Positions 8,544 through 19,190 are shown, counted from the first letter of the stretch. The stretch is DNA of 64,000 nucleotides from Bacteriovoracaceae bacterium UBA6153 (GCA_002428265.1 DIUR01000018.1:186001-250000), one strand, 5' to 3'. Notes: generated by a model from the letters alone, not told the origin. Program-made: numbers and translations.

Positions 8544-11500
8544 TTAATCTAAATCAACACTTATATGATGAGTCTGACCATCATCGATTAATTCAAAAGA
8601 ATCGCTCAATTTTTTTACTCCATTCACTTTCAGTATGCCTAGGCCACTTGAGAGACCTTTAGGATTATTAACTGTAATAATATAAGTTGAACTCAAGTGC
8701 TTATAAGTCATCTTATAGCTCTTCCATTCAGGATGTATCCTTGGATCAATCTTCACTCTATTGCCAAGTAATTTTAGTCCCAAGAGTGCCTCAATCCCGA
8801 CCGTGTACATCCATCCAGATGATCCCGTATACCAGGTCCACCCACCTCTTCCTGCATTTGGCACAACGGAATAAATATCTGCTGCGATCACATAGGGCTC
8901 GACTTTATAGTTATCGGCCTCTGTCTTATTTAAGCTGTGGTTAATTGGATTTACCATTGAGAAAATTTCAGTCGCGCGCTTTCCATTTCCAAGTCCAGCA
9001 TAAGCGAGGATAGTCCAAATCGCTGCATGGGTATACTGCCCTCCATTTTCCCTTACGCCTGGGATATAGCCTTTAATATAACCCGGGTCATGAGGAGATT
9101 TATCAAATGGTGGTGTAAAAAGTAGAATCATTTTATTTTCTTCTTTAACCAAATTTTTTTCTAGAGACTCCATCGCCATCTCAGCGCGCTTCTTATCGCC
9201 TGCCTTTGAAATCACACTCCAGGTTTGAGCAAGAGAGTCTATTTTACATTCGTCAGAATCTTTTGAACCTAATGGTGTTCCATCATCATAGTAAGCTCTG
9301 CGATACCACTGTCCATCCCATGCTGATTCTTCAAGATTATTTTTCAATAACTCCATGTGTGCACGCCAAACTGAAGCTCTCTCAACTTCTCCCCGAGCTT
9401 CTGCAATGACAGCGAACTCTCGAAGGTTGGCAATCAAAAACCATCCCATCCAGACACTTTCGCCCTTGCCTTCATGTCCAACTCTATTCATTCCATCATT
9501 CCAGTCACCTCCGCCCATTAAAGGAAGGCCATGGATTCCAACTTTTAAACTTTTATCAATAGCGCGAGCACAGTGTTCAAATACGCTGGCCTTTTCCACT
9601 GAGACATCCGGAGTGTAATATGAATCTTCCTGATCTTGTCTTAAAAGAGGACCTTGAAGAAAATGAACATCTACATCGAGAACGCTCGCATCTTCTGTTT
9701 TAGTTAAGTAGTAAGAGACAACATATGGAAGCCACAACAAATCATCAGAAAAATGGGTACGCACTCCTCTTCCTGAGGGCATATGCCACCAATGCTGAAC
9801 ATCTCCTTCGATAAACTGTCTGGCAGAGGCACGTAGAATTTGCGCCCTAATCATTTCTGGCTTGGTCCAAATGACTGCCATCGAATCCTGTAACTGATCT
9901 CTAAAACCAAATGCGCCACCGGCCTGATAAAAAGCAGATCTCGCCCACAATCTACAAACAGTTGTTTGATACAATAACCAGCGATTGAGCATGATGTTCA
10001 TTGATTCATCTGGAGTTTCAACCTGAATTTTTCCTAAAATATTATCCCACTCTGCAATGACATCACTAAAAATAGTATCCACATTGCTAATAGTGATTTT
10101 TTTTATCAATTCAGAAACTTGATCGCGCTCATCAACCTGACCTAATACAAACACAATGCTCACTTCACCATTGGCCGGAATCTCTATGTTTTTTTGTAAA
10201 ACAGCACATGAATCCATTCCAGCGCCAACTGATTTTGTAAGCACATCTTTTCTAATAAGCGCTTGAGGTCTCCCAAGATGACCATTTCTTCCAATGAACT
10301 CTGTTCTATTGGCCGTCCAGTTATCGTTGCCATCAATAAAAGTTGCGAAGGCCTGCTTGTTTCCAAATTCATGGTTCCATGGGTTATAAGCGACAATACC
10401 GCTATTCCCATTTTCAAGATCAGTAATGATATAAGGAGAACTCACCGTCCTCGAAAATCCCAAGACCCATTCCACATAAGAGGTAATCGTCAGATTTTTT
10501 GCTACTCCACTTTCATTGGTTAAAACTATTTTAGAAATTTTCACTGGTAGATCTTTATGAACAAACTGTGTGAGTATCGACTTAACCCCATTATGACGAA
10601 ATTCAAATTGACTATAACCTTGGCCGTGTCTTGTGAGGTACTCTGCATTTTTCACTCTGATAGGACTCGCTGTAGGACTCCAGAGCTCGTTATTGTCTTT
10701 ATCAAAAATGTAAAAGCATTCTCCTGATGGATCAACGACAGTGTCATTTGACCATGGAGTAAGTTGGTTTTCTCGACTATTGCCAGACCAGGTTGAGGCA
10801 GCACCTCTTTCAGAAACATGAAAACCAAAATGAGGATTGGCCACAACGTTAATCCATGGCGCAGGTGTTGAGTCTTCATTTTTTAAATGAATGACATACT
10901 CTCTTCCTTTAAGAGTAAAACCACCATGCCCATTAAAAAAATCAAGTTCAGGAATATCTAGCTTTTTTTGATCTTTAGAGGCCAGTGATGTTTTTACTGA
11001 AATAGAATCCATTGGCCTTTCAATTTTTCTCACCATTCGCTTAACTTGCTCAGCAAGATTTCCTTGTTGACCGACAAGAATTGCTCTGGCCACTGTTTGA
11101 ATAAGATTTCTATCTTCATCTGGAATAATATCAGCACGTAATAAAAATATTTTCCCTTTTGATTGAGGAAGATAAGTTCCTGAGGTAGCAGAACTATGAC
11201 TAATCATCGCTTCAAGGTCGTTATGAAGCTCCTGAGAGTACGAACTCGCCTTTTCATTGAGGATAATTAAATCGACAACCAGTCTCTTTGTTCCCCAATA
11301 CTCATGAGCGCGGAGAACTTGTCTCACCAGCGCCCTTTGTTCAATGTCATCAATGCGAATCAAGACAATTGGATAATCTCCGGAAATTCCATAGGCCCAC
11401 AGATTTGTAGCATTTCTAATGTTACGTCTCAAAATATCACTTGAGACTCTTAATGATGAATCAAGAAACAAAACTCTATTGGCCAGCTGCTGAAATAAGA

Positions 11501-14500
11501 TAGCTTCACTATGCTCAATACCCAAATAATGTAACTTAACCTGAGCTTCAGTCCACGCCAGGTTGGAAGCACGGTCATAAGTTATCGACTCATGAAATTT
11601 TTCTGAAAGATTAATAATCTCTTCGCGGCTATTTGCAATAATGGTTGAATAAGTAATTGTTCCAGTTGTTCCCGGCTCAATTCTCACACGAGTTCTAAAA
11701 CTCACCACCGGGTCTAAAACTGACCCGACTGTATTAGAGAGCTTGCAATCGATAGCAGCAGGATTTTGAACAGATCGCCCTCTTCCTATAAATTTTGCTC
11801 TATCTGTTTCATATTCAATTTCGCCAATAGCATTTGTGTCCGTTGAAATGACCTGCGCCATCCACACCGGAGCTTCAGCACTAGAGCGCGCTCTTCTTGT
11901 TGCCAGAAGAGTATGAATTTCAGGAATAAACTCAGTTTGTACAAAAAGATTTGAGAAAATAGGATGAGCAATGTCTGCATTCTGAGAATTTAAAACAACT
12001 TCAGAATACGTGGTCACTTCCACGACTCTAACGTTGGGGCTATTGTTTGTTAGCTTTAATCTTCTAATTTCGGCATTGTCTTCCGGAGAAATAAAAACTT
12101 CCAGCTCACTGGTAATATCTTTATCATTGCGTCTGATTTTTGCACGATCTTCAGTAAAGATTGCTTCATAACTATCGGCCTCTACACCAGTAGGCTGATA
12201 CCCCGCAGACCAGACATCTTTTGAATAAATATCTTTAAGAAAGATATAGCTTCCCCAATGATCACGAGTCACATCTTCGCGCCAACGAGAGACGGCAATA
12301 TCTTTATAACGGCTATATCCCGATCCTGAAGCTGTTATCATGACAGCATAATTTCCGTTTGATAATAAATGTGTACGGGGAACCTTATGATTCGAAGTCG
12401 TATACTTTCTTATCGTCGTCTCACCTGTATCATTTACATGCTCAACTTTTACTGACTCTGTTCTCGTTTTTGCAACAGCAACATTGCGGGGAGTTCTCTC
12501 CTGTAATAATAATTCACTTGATTGGATAATAGGTTCTCTATGAAAGCGCTCAAGCATTAGGTCGTTGTTTAAAATATTTGAAATTGATACAAGCGCCATT
12601 CCCTGGTGATGGGCCATGTAGTTTTTTACAATCGCATGCTCTTCACTCTCTGGGATACGTGATTTCGTAAAATCAATTGACTCGTAATAGCCAAACTCTC
12701 CAACCATTTTTAATCTGGCCAGCCTCTTTAAGTTTTTTACAGCACTTTGCGGATCATACATTCCGGCCAGGTGAGTAGCATATGGTGCAATAACTAAATC
12801 TTTACCAATGCCTCTTTTATAGGCAAGTTCAGGCACCCCGAAGTTTGAATATTGATAAGTCAGATGAAGGTCACGCACATTATAGGCCGATTCTGACATT
12901 CCCCAAGGGATACCTTTTTCGTCAGCATATTGAATTTGTTTTTTTACAATCAATCTGCAAGTTTGTTCAAGTAAGCTCGCAGCTGGAGTTTTCATGACCA
13001 ATGAAGGCATCAAGTATTCAAACATTGACCCTGACCACGAAATAAGCGCAGTCCCTTTATCAATGGAAGCAAGGGAGCGTCCCAGTCTAAACCAGTGCTC
13101 AACCGGAACATCTCCTTTAGCAATGGCAACGAAGCTGAGAAGTCTTGCTTCTGAGGCCAATAAGTCGTAAAAGCTTCCATCCAAAGTTGAATCTGACATT
13201 CTGTAGCCGATCGAAAAAAGTTTTCTGGTTGGATCATATAAAAAGCTAAAATCCATTTCATAAACAAGTTGTCGCGAAATTTTGGCAATCGCAACCAGTC
13301 TCAATCGTAAATTTTCTTTAGGATTGTCTTTAAAATGAAAAAAATCTTTCGCGTGACTTTGAATTTCAGTTTCAATAATAAGGGCGAGTTTATGTATTTC
13401 TTCTGAACCATTTTTTGTTGAAATGACCAGCCTTTCAGCTAAAGTTGTTAAAGTTGTCCAATAATTATTTTTATCTCCGGCCTTATGAAAGCCATTCAAG
13501 GCAAGAGCTGCCAGCTCATTGAATGTCAGGCGGTATGAAATATCTGCTTTAGTTGTAATCGCTTCAGCAAACATTCTTAAACTATCCTGAATACCTAATA
13601 ATATTTTTTCAGAATAATTAGTTTCTGCCGCCATTTCATCACACGACTGCGCCAACGCCAATAAATGCCCTGCCAGGTTGCCGTTATCAACAGAAGAAAT
13701 GTAACGAGGCTCAAGGGCCCTTTTATCAGTTGTCTCATACCAGTTATAAAAATGGCCGTTATATCTCGGCAATGTGCTCATACTTTCAAGACTTAATTCT
13801 AGCCTCTCAATCATTTCACACAGGCCAATCCAACCAAAATCCCTTGCTGTTACTGTTGAAAGCAAATAAAGCCCAAAATTAGTGGGAGAACTTCTATGGG
13901 CAATAACTGGTTGAGGATCTTCCTGAAAATTATCCGGTGGGAGATAATTTTCTCCTGCATTAACAAAAGTAGAGAAAAAGTGCCAAACCTTACGCCCGCT
14001 GTTTCTCAATAAGGAAATATCGTTCTCGCTTAATGGCGTAATTTGATCTTTTGACGGAGGAAGACTTATTCTCCAGGCAACGATCGGTGATATTAACCAC
14101 AAGGTTACAAGTGGAACAAGAATTTCCCATTGATAGTGGCCGCTCCAGAAAATGAATCCTGAAATGAGTACCACAACGATTTCAGTTTTCAGCATTCTTT
14201 CAAAGAATTTTTTAAACTCATTACTCGAACTTGACTTCGTTGCAGCACTAGTTGTCCATTCCAAAAGATTTTTCTTAGAAAATCCTAGTCTAAAAATTGT
14301 TCTAAAAATTGCATCGAGCAATATCCAACTTTGATAAGGGAGAAAAATCAGATTTAAGACAAATCGTGAAAGCCCCATAAAAAGATCTTCAAATAAAGAT
14401 CTTAATTGAACGATAAAAGGTATTTTTATCTGATAAGAAAATATTCCTGTGATAAAGGACAATAGATGTGGGACTGACAAGCTCAAAAGAATTAATAAAT

Positions 14501-16979
14501 ACCATGGATTTTTATTCATTGATTCACTACTTAGCAAAACAATAAGTAGAAAAAATGTCATTGGTACCAACAAAGAACGGCGAAGATTATCCAGCATCTT
14601 CCATCGGCCAAGAACGGAGATAGAGTTCCCCCCTCTGCCTAAAATCCATGGAAGTAATTGCCAATCTCCGCGAGTCCAGCGGTGGTTTCTCATCGAGGCC
14701 ACTTCAAAATTTGATGGAAACTCTTCGAAGAGCTCTACATCTGTAATCAGACCGCATCTCGCAAAATTTCCTTCAAACAAATCATGACTTAATAATCTAT
14801 TTTGTGGAGTCCTGCCTTTCAAGGCCTGAATAAAAACGTCTACATTATAAATGCCTTTTCCCGTAAAAGATCCTTCACCAAACAAATCCTGATAGACATC
14901 AGAGATGGCCGCAGCATATGGATCAATACCGCAAGGACCAGATGAAAGCCTTTGAAAAATAGTGCTGTCAACTGTCGTTGGAAGAGTCGGCGTAATTCGA
15001 GGTTGGAGAATACCATATCCCTCAACAACTCTATTTGTTTTTAGGTCAAACTTAGGATGATTCAAAGGATGAGCAAACGTTCCTATAAGTTGGGCAGCTG
15101 TGCCTCGTGGAAGTTTTGTATCTGCATCCAGCGTGATGACATATTTTATATCGCGTGGAATATCCAGCTTGATCGTCTCTGTCTGAATGAAAGAAGTATC
15201 TGTTGCCCCTCTGAGGAAATGATTAAACTCCTCAAGCTTCCCTCTTTTTCTCTCCCACCCTATCCAGCGCTGCTCGCTCTCATTCCATTTTCTAAAACGA
15301 TGAAATAAAAAGAAGCGGTCTTTTCCGTCTGCCTTTTTTCCATATTTTTCATTAAGATGATGGATTTGTTTGATGGCCAGACTTAAAAACAATTCATCGG
15401 TATCCAATTTTTCAGAATCTGCATCTCTCCAGTCTGATAAAAGTGCAAATGAAATAGCATTATCGGGATTGGCCAGATAATGAACCTCCAATTGATCTAC
15501 CTGACTAATAATTTCATCAAAGTTAATCAACATCGTTGGAACCACAACAAATGTTTTATGCTCGTCTGGAATATTTTTTTGGAAGTTTAGTCTTGGTAAG
15601 TGTCGTGGTACTAAAACCTGAACAGTGTAGCGATTAACTAGTGTTACAGCTAACTCTGATGCTGGAAATAAGGCCAAAAATGCAACGACATAGAGGATAA
15701 TATCATTTGAATATGATTGACTAAAGCACCAATAAAGAAAAAAGCCTGTTAATACAGAAATACTTCCAAGATACAGGAGTGTCCTGTGAGAAATATACCA
15801 TCTTAAAAACCTGGCCCTTATTTTCACATCATAATTAATTTCTTTTTCAAATTCATAGCGACCGTTTGAAATCAGGTAATACCCAAGATCAATTTTTTTA
15901 TCACTACACTGCTGAGTCTTTTTTAATAAAGCATCGGCAACTTCAAGCTCTGTTAGTTTTGATCCACGCGAGAGCTGTTCAATACTGTGGCGGTATTTAT
16001 CTCTAGTCATGAAATCCATCTGCCCATAGAGAGGATTTTGTTGAAGCTTATCTTCGACTAAGCTCACCTCTTCAAACAGGTCACGCCAATCCAATGAAGA
16101 CATAAGCCTCATACTATTAATAATGTTTCTCACTGTAACGTTGGCGGCGGTATGACTGCTATGAACATCCTGAACAATTTTATCTGCAGAAAGACCTTCA
16201 CTCGTGAGCTTCTCATCAAGCCAGTTAAGAAAACTCGCAACAACTCCTTCTTGAAAACGTAGACGTTGAACCAATTGAACAGCAAACCCAATACTAAGCG
16301 GCTTGTGATTAAGCTCTTCAATAATTTCTTCGTTAGATCTTTTTGGAACTCCACCAAGTCCTAACAATTCATCTGCCACTTGATCGGCCTGGGCCCTGGC
16401 CATCTGTGAACCAACAATGCGCGCACTCAATCGTCTCAAGTTTTCAATTAATACAACTCTCAGTGTAATTGAAATGGCCCACAACTCTCCCATAGTAAGA
16501 GGACGTACTCGTTGATAGGACTTCAACACCATTTTTAAAAGATCAGGATCAAACAAAGAATCTGTGTGCGAGATAAATTCATAAGCGATTGCATAGACTC
16601 TTGGATAACCCACAAGTTTCGTATTTGTGAGTTTAGGAAGTTCTTTATAGTAGCCCGGTGGTAAATGATCTCTGATATCTTTAATCTGCTCTTCAACAAT
16701 ATAAAAGTTATCAATCATCCATTCAGCAGCAGGAGTGATAGACCTCTCAGCTCTGACTGTTTCAACAATGAGTCTAAATGATTCTAAAAGAACCTCTTCA
16801 TTCTCAGCAACTCGTTTTACTAAATTCACCCCAGCACTGGGCCCGGATGTTACAGCATGCTCCTGCGCCATCATTTCAGCATGACGCTCTAAATGCGCAC
16901 TACTGAATAATTCATTGCGTATAGGTTCTTCAAAAACTGTAAAAGTTTTGGCCGAGAGTTTATTTTTTCTGAACATCAC
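8544..16979 (-). CDS. ndvB: Cyclic beta-1,2-glucan synthase, NdvB/ChvB type
   Basis: 2811 residues, close to the about 2830 of rhizobial NdvB/ChvB. Seen in order: N-terminal helical region; membrane helices about 395-455; GT84 glycosyltransferase with VITLDADTKLPRG near 615; further membrane clusters about 795-970; glucoamylase-like domain (FGVPELAYKRGIGKDL near 1380, HAIVKNYMAHHQGM near 1450); carbohydrate-binding segments; and a C-terminal GH94 phosphorylase domain with GGGDWNDGMNRVG near 2490, holding the catalytic Asp. Known: the inner-membrane enzyme starts, elongates and cyclises the glucan, and the GH94 domain trims its length. The product is periplasmic, acting in osmoadaptation and host interaction. 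AGAGGA precedes the GTG-ATG start pair. The gene stands alone, with no ndvA exporter in the window. Confidence 0.92.
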   Translation of the reverse strand: MMFRKNKLSAKTFTVFEEPIRNELFSSAHLERHAEMMAQEHAVTSGPSAGVNLVKRVAENEEVLLESFRLIVETVRAERSITPAAEWMIDNFYIVEEQIKDIRDHLPPGYYKELPKLTNTKLVGYPRVYAIAYEFISHTDSLFDPDLLKMVLKSYQRVRPLTMGELWAISITLRVVLIENLRRLSARIVGSQMARAQADQVADELLGLGGVPKRSNEEIIEELNHKPLSIGFAVQLVQRLRFQEGVVASFLNWLDEKLTSEGLSADKIVQDVHSSHTAANVTVRNIINSMRLMSSLDWRDLFEEVSLVEDKLQQNPLYGQMDFMTRDKYRHSIEQLSRGSKLTELEVADALLKKTQQCSDKKIDLGYYLISNGRYEFEKEINYDVKIRARFLRWYISHRTLLYLGSISVLTGFFLYWCFSQSYSNDIILYVVAFLALFPASELAVTLVNRYTVQVLVPRHLPRLNFQKNIPDEHKTFVVVPTMLINFDEIISQVDQLEVHYLANPDNAISFALLSDWRDADSEKLDTDELFLSLAIKQIHHLNEKYGKKADGKDRFFLFHRFRKWNESEQRWIGWERKRGKLEEFNHFLRGATDTSFIQTETIKLDIPRDIKYVITLDADTKLPRGTAAQLIGTFAHPLNHPKFDLKTNRVVEGYGILQPRITPTLPTTVDSTIFQRLSSGPCGIDPYAAAISDVYQDLFGEGSFTGKGIYNVDVFIQALKGRTPQNRLLSHDLFEGNFARCGLITDVELFEEFPSNFEVASMRNHRWTRGDWQLLPWILGRGGNSISVLGRWKMLDNLRRSLLVPMTFFLLIVLLSSESMNKNPWYLLILLSLSVPHLLSFITGIFSYQIKIPFIVQLRSLFEDLFMGLSRFVLNLIFLPYQSWILLDAIFRTIFRLGFSKKNLLEWTTSAATKSSSSNEFKKFFERMLKTEIVVVLISGFIFWSGHYQWEILVPLVTLWLISPIVAWRISLPPSKDQITPLSENDISLLRNSGRKVWHFFSTFVNAGENYLPPDNFQEDPQPVIAHRSSPTNFGLYLLSTVTARDFGWIGLCEMIERLELSLESMSTLPRYNGHFYNWYETTDKRALEPRYISSVDNGNLAGHLLALAQSCDEMAAETNYSEKILLGIQDSLRMFAEAITTKADISYRLTFNELAALALNGFHKAGDKNNYWTTLTTLAERLVISTKNGSEEIHKLALIIETEIQSHAKDFFHFKDNPKENLRLRLVAIAKISRQLVYEMDFSFLYDPTRKLFSIGYRMSDSTLDGSFYDLLASEARLLSFVAIAKGDVPVEHWFRLGRSLASIDKGTALISWSGSMFEYLMPSLVMKTPAASLLEQTCRLIVKKQIQYADEKGIPWGMSESAYNVRDLHLTYQYSNFGVPELAYKRGIGKDLVIAPYATHLAGMYDPQSAVKNLKRLARLKMVGEFGYYESIDFTKSRIPESEEHAIVKNYMAHHQGMALVSISNILNNDLMLERFHREPIIQSSELLLQERTPRNVAVAKTRTESVKVEHVNDTGETTIRKYTTSNHKVPRTHLLSNGNYAVMITASGSGYSRYKDIAVSRWREDVTRDHWGSYIFLKDIYSKDVWSAGYQPTGVEADSYEAIFTEDRAKIRRNDKDITSELEVFISPEDNAEIRRLKLTNNSPNVRVVEVTTYSEVVLNSQNADIAHPIFSNLFVQTEFIPEIHTLLATRRARSSAEAPVWMAQVISTDTNAIGEIEYETDRAKFIGRGRSVQNPAAIDCKLSNTVGSVLDPVVSFRTRVRIEPGTTGTITYSTIIANSREEIINLSEKFHESITYDRASNLAWTEAQVKLHYLGIEHSEAILFQQLANRVLFLDSSLRVSSDILRRNIRNATNLWAYGISGDYPIVLIRIDDIEQRALVRQVLRAHEYWGTKRLVVDLIILNEKASSYSQELHNDLEAMISHSSATSGTYLPQSKGKIFLLRADIIPDEDRNLIQTVARAILVGQQGNLAEQVKRMVRKIERPMDSISVKTSLASKDQKKLDIPELDFFNGHGGFTLKGREYVIHLKNEDSTPAPWINVVANPHFGFHVSERGAASTWSGNSRENQLTPWSNDTVVDPSGECFYIFDKDNNELWSPTASPIRVKNAEYLTRHGQGYSQFEFRHNGVKSILTQFVHKDLPVKISKIVLTNESGVAKNLTITSYVEWVLGFSRTVSSPYIITDLENGNSGIVAYNPWNHEFGNKQAFATFIDGNDNWTANRTEFIGRNGHLGRPQALIRKDVLTKSVGAGMDSCAVLQKNIEIPANGEVSIVFVLGQVDERDQVSELIKKITISNVDTIFSDVIAEWDNILGKIQVETPDESMNIMLNRWLLYQTTVCRLWARSAFYQAGGAFGFRDQLQDSMAVIWTKPEMIRAQILRASARQFIEGDVQHWWHMPSGRGVRTHFSDDLLWLPYVVSYYLTKTEDASVLDVDVHFLQGPLLRQDQEDSYYTPDVSVEKASVFEHCARAIDKSLKVGIHGLPLMGGGDWNDGMNRVGHEGKGESVWMGWFLIANLREFAVIAEARGEVERASVWRAHMELLKNNLEESAWDGQWYRRAYYDDGTPLGSKDSDECKIDSLAQTWSVISKAGDKKRAEMAMESLEKNLVKEENKMILLFTPPFDKSPHDPGYIKGYIPGVRENGGQYTHAAIWTILAYAGLGNGKRATEIFSMVNPINHSLNKTEADNYKVEPYVIAADIYSVVPNAGRGGWTWYTGSSGWMYTVGIEALLGLKLLGNRVKIDPRIHPEWKSYKMTYKHLSSTYIITVNNPKGLSSGLGILKVNGVKKLSDSFELIDDGQTHHISVDLD

Positions 16980-17149
16980 GAGTCGTCCTCTTGAAAATTA
17001 AAAATGAATGATTTGTTGTCCTGATTTGCCCCTAGTAAGGACAAAATTCACAGCATGATTGATCTTTTTCCACATTTCTCCAATGAGATACCAATGGCAC
17101 TATTCATGCAGTTGTCTAATGCAAGTCCCACACCCAAATTGGAGTTAAA

Positions 17150-17728
17150 ATGTCATTCTTATCAAATATTCTTCACGACAGAAAAATTGCCATTCTTGCT
17201 GCCGATGGATTTGATGAGTCACAGCTTTTTTCACCTAAAAAAGCGCTTGAAGATGCTGGTGCAGAGGTCGTTATCGTTTCTTTAAACAAAGGCGAGATCA
17301 AGGCCTGGGAACATGATCACTGGGGCAAAAGTATTGAAGTTGATACAGCTCTTAGTGACTGTAGTTCAGATGAGTTCGACGGTCTAGTTATTCCTGGGGG
17401 AGAAAAAATCCCCGATGATATGTATCAGGATAAAAGAGTGGCCGAGTTTATAAAAGAGTTTGTTTACGATGGAAAATCTATCGCTTCCATTTGTCATGGA
17501 ACTCGTATGCTGATTAGTAACAATATGGTAAAAGGAAAAACGCTTTCAACCTGGCCGGCATTAAAAAAAGAAGTTATTAACTCTGGCGCCAGATGGAAAG
17601 ATGATGAGACCGTCTCACACAAGGGCCTAGTCACAACTAGATGCTCAGGAGAGAGCCAAAGCTTCAATCGTAAAATGATAGAAACGTTTGCCATCAGCCC
17701 ATTAATGAAGAAATCTCTCCTGCATTAA
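17150..17728 (+). CDS. DJ-1/PfpI family protein
   Basis: 192 residues. Seen: IAILAADGFDESQLFSP with the acidic partner E23, VIPGGEKIPD, and the nucleophile elbow SICHGTRML with C115-H116. This is the arrangement of PfpI/YhbO-type proteins. Known: members act as glyoxalase/deglycase-like or protease-like stress proteins in the cytosol. TTGGAG lies 6 bases before the ATG. The last 35 bases overlap the 3' end of the convergent MBL-fold gene. The exact enzymatic activity cannot be told from sequence. Confidence 0.85.
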   Translation: MSFLSNILHDRKIAILAADGFDESQLFSPKKALEDAGAEVVIVSLNKGEIKAWEHDHWGKSIEVDTALSDCSSDEFDGLVIPGGEKIPDDMYQDKRVAEFIKEFVYDGKSIASICHGTRMLISNNMVKGKTLSTWPALKKEVINSGARWKDDETVSHKGLVTTRCSGESQSFNRKMIETFAISPLMKKSLLH

Positions 17729-18398
17729 ATTCACTTAAAACATTATTCTTATGTCTCAAATCCAGTGGATTAGCAGCAGCTTCAACCAAAGCATCTGCCC
17801 ACGAAGATTCTGTGACTTCGATATAGGCCAACTCGCCAACCGTTACTCCCATTAGGACAACATCAGGCTTCATAGAGTGCAGTATTTCAAAGGAGTCTCT
17901 CAAATCTTCCACATTGCTCTCATCAACGATCACAACTCCCCACTTTCCTTCCATAAAACATATTGCATCTCCTAAGAACAAATAGGTTTTGCCATAAGGT
18001 GATTTGTAAAGAAAAACACTGCTCCCGGACGTGTGCCCTGGCGTATGAAAAATTTGAAAATTTTTAAAATGAGTTGTGTCTTCGTTGAAGGTATTGTCAG
18101 CAATGGCAAAAAGTGAAACTTCGGGTGCAGCTAGTTCATGGCACCAAAACTGTGATTTGATTTTTGATCTTACTTTGTTAATACCAACCGAAGCTTCATG
18201 CCAATGAGTAATATAGTGCCTGCTTGCTCCTCCTAGATTTTGAATTTCTTCAATATCTAAGTCATTTTCAATACGAGAGATAATTAAATTTCCTTCAGGA
18301 TGCTTCAGAAAAAATCCATGCATCATCAGGGCAGGCTCTTCTTTTTGATTGGGGAACTCAGGCCTAGATATCCATAGATCGGGGTATAACTGCTGCAT
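17694..18398 (-). CDS. MBL-fold protein with degenerate metal-binding motif
   Basis: 234 residues, no signal peptide. Seen: the metallo-beta-lactamase fold landmarks GHTSGS (within HTPGHTSGS) and FLGDAI. However, the first metal motif, normally HxHxDH, reads H65-W-H67-E-A-S, so the Asp and third His are replaced. One metal could still bind through H65, H67 and the downstream His, or the protein may be a non-hydrolase. AAGGAGAAATT precedes the ATG. It overlaps the DJ-1 gene tail-to-tail by 35 bases. Confidence 0.75.
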   Translation of the reverse strand: MQQLYPDLWISRPEFPNQKEEPALMMHGFFLKHPEGNLIISRIENDLDIEEIQNLGGASRHYITHWHEASVGINKVRSKIKSQFWCHELAAPEVSLFAIADNTFNEDTTHFKNFQIFHTPGHTSGSSVFLYKSPYGKTYLFLGDAICFMEGKWGVVIVDESNVEDLRDSFEILHSMKPDVVLMGVTVGELAYIEVTESSWADALVEAAANPLDLRHKNNVLSEFNAGEISSLMG

Positions 18399-18467
18399 AA
18401 TTTCTCCTTTTCTTAATCATAAGATTAGACAAGGATAAGTATGCAAATGATGAACCAGTTTTGGGGG

Positions 18468-18816
18468 TCATTCTTTTTTAAAATTATCAATCATGCCGCC
18501 GTCGATGGCCAGCTTGTAATGATCAAAGTCTGGGAATGATTCTACTGCTCCATTAATTTTTAGATTGATCTGCGATAAGAAGCTCTGTTGAAAAAGATGG
18601 ATGGATTCTTTTACTAGCAGGGGAACGATCTGATTTATTAACAAATAAAGAGAAGCAAAATAAAATTATAGCAATTAAATATACCAAATATAATTGCACG
18701 CTAATTTTTACATTTTCCCTAATCGCTTTATTCTGTATATCTGGCAATTTTAGCAATTCAGAGTTACTCTCTTTAATTCTTCTTATAAGTCGATTGTATC
18801 TTAACTTCAATCTCAC
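18468..18816 (-). pseudogene. Small membrane protein gene with apparent single-base frameshift
   Basis: The uninterrupted frame from GTG 18816 gives 87 residues and stops at 18553. Its last about 25 residues look non-coding. Shifting by one base at the run ATTTTATTTTGC (about 18661) gives a continuous product: membrane helix, then FASLYLLINQIVPLLVKES, then a well-formed C-terminus ending GGMIDNFKKE with stop TGA at 18468-18470. The restored protein is 115 residues with a basic N-terminus and one membrane helix. The start overlaps the stop of the upstream small gene as GTGA, so the pair is translationally coupled. Whether the indel is real, an assembly error or programmed slippage is open. No family is recognised. 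Confidence 0.55.
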
Positions 18817-18971
18817 TTACTAATTCCCTGCTGACCATTACCAACAAAGGCCGGCGTTCTCCCTTTATTTCCACTCTCTCTAATATTAAAAACCATCACG
18901 CTGACAACAATGGCCATGAGAATTAATCCCCATTTTTCCAATTGTTTTTTATTCTTAATAAACTTGTTCAT
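18813..18971 (-). CDS. 52-residue single-helix membrane protein
   Basis: ATG at 18971, TGA at 18813-18815. Seen: basic N-terminus MNKFIKNKKQLEKW, a hydrophobic helix (about residues 15-28), then a basic polar tail ending GQQGISK. An AGGGAGC element lies upstream, somewhat distant (about 13 bases). The TGA overlaps the GTG start of the following gene, which is strong evidence that both are translated together. No homologue is recognised; it could be a small assembly factor or part of a two-component membrane complex. Confidence 0.55.
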   Translation of the reverse strand: MNKFIKNKKQLEKWGLILMAIVVSVMVFNIRESGNKGRTPAFVGNGQQGISK

Positions 18972-19190
18972 TCACCAATTATAGCTCCCTTTCAAAATCA
19001 TCAAATCCTCTGCAAATCATTTCAATGAATTGAAGCTTTTTGAACAAAAATATGGCCAATTTCATAGCGCAAATTAAAGACAGCTCTCTAAAAGTATTAA
19101 CTAGTCTTCATTTGGCATAAATGTTGTAATTGAGCAGTTGAGGCAGAAATATCGTTCCAAATTGCCCCGCTTGCAACCTCCCAGGATAAA

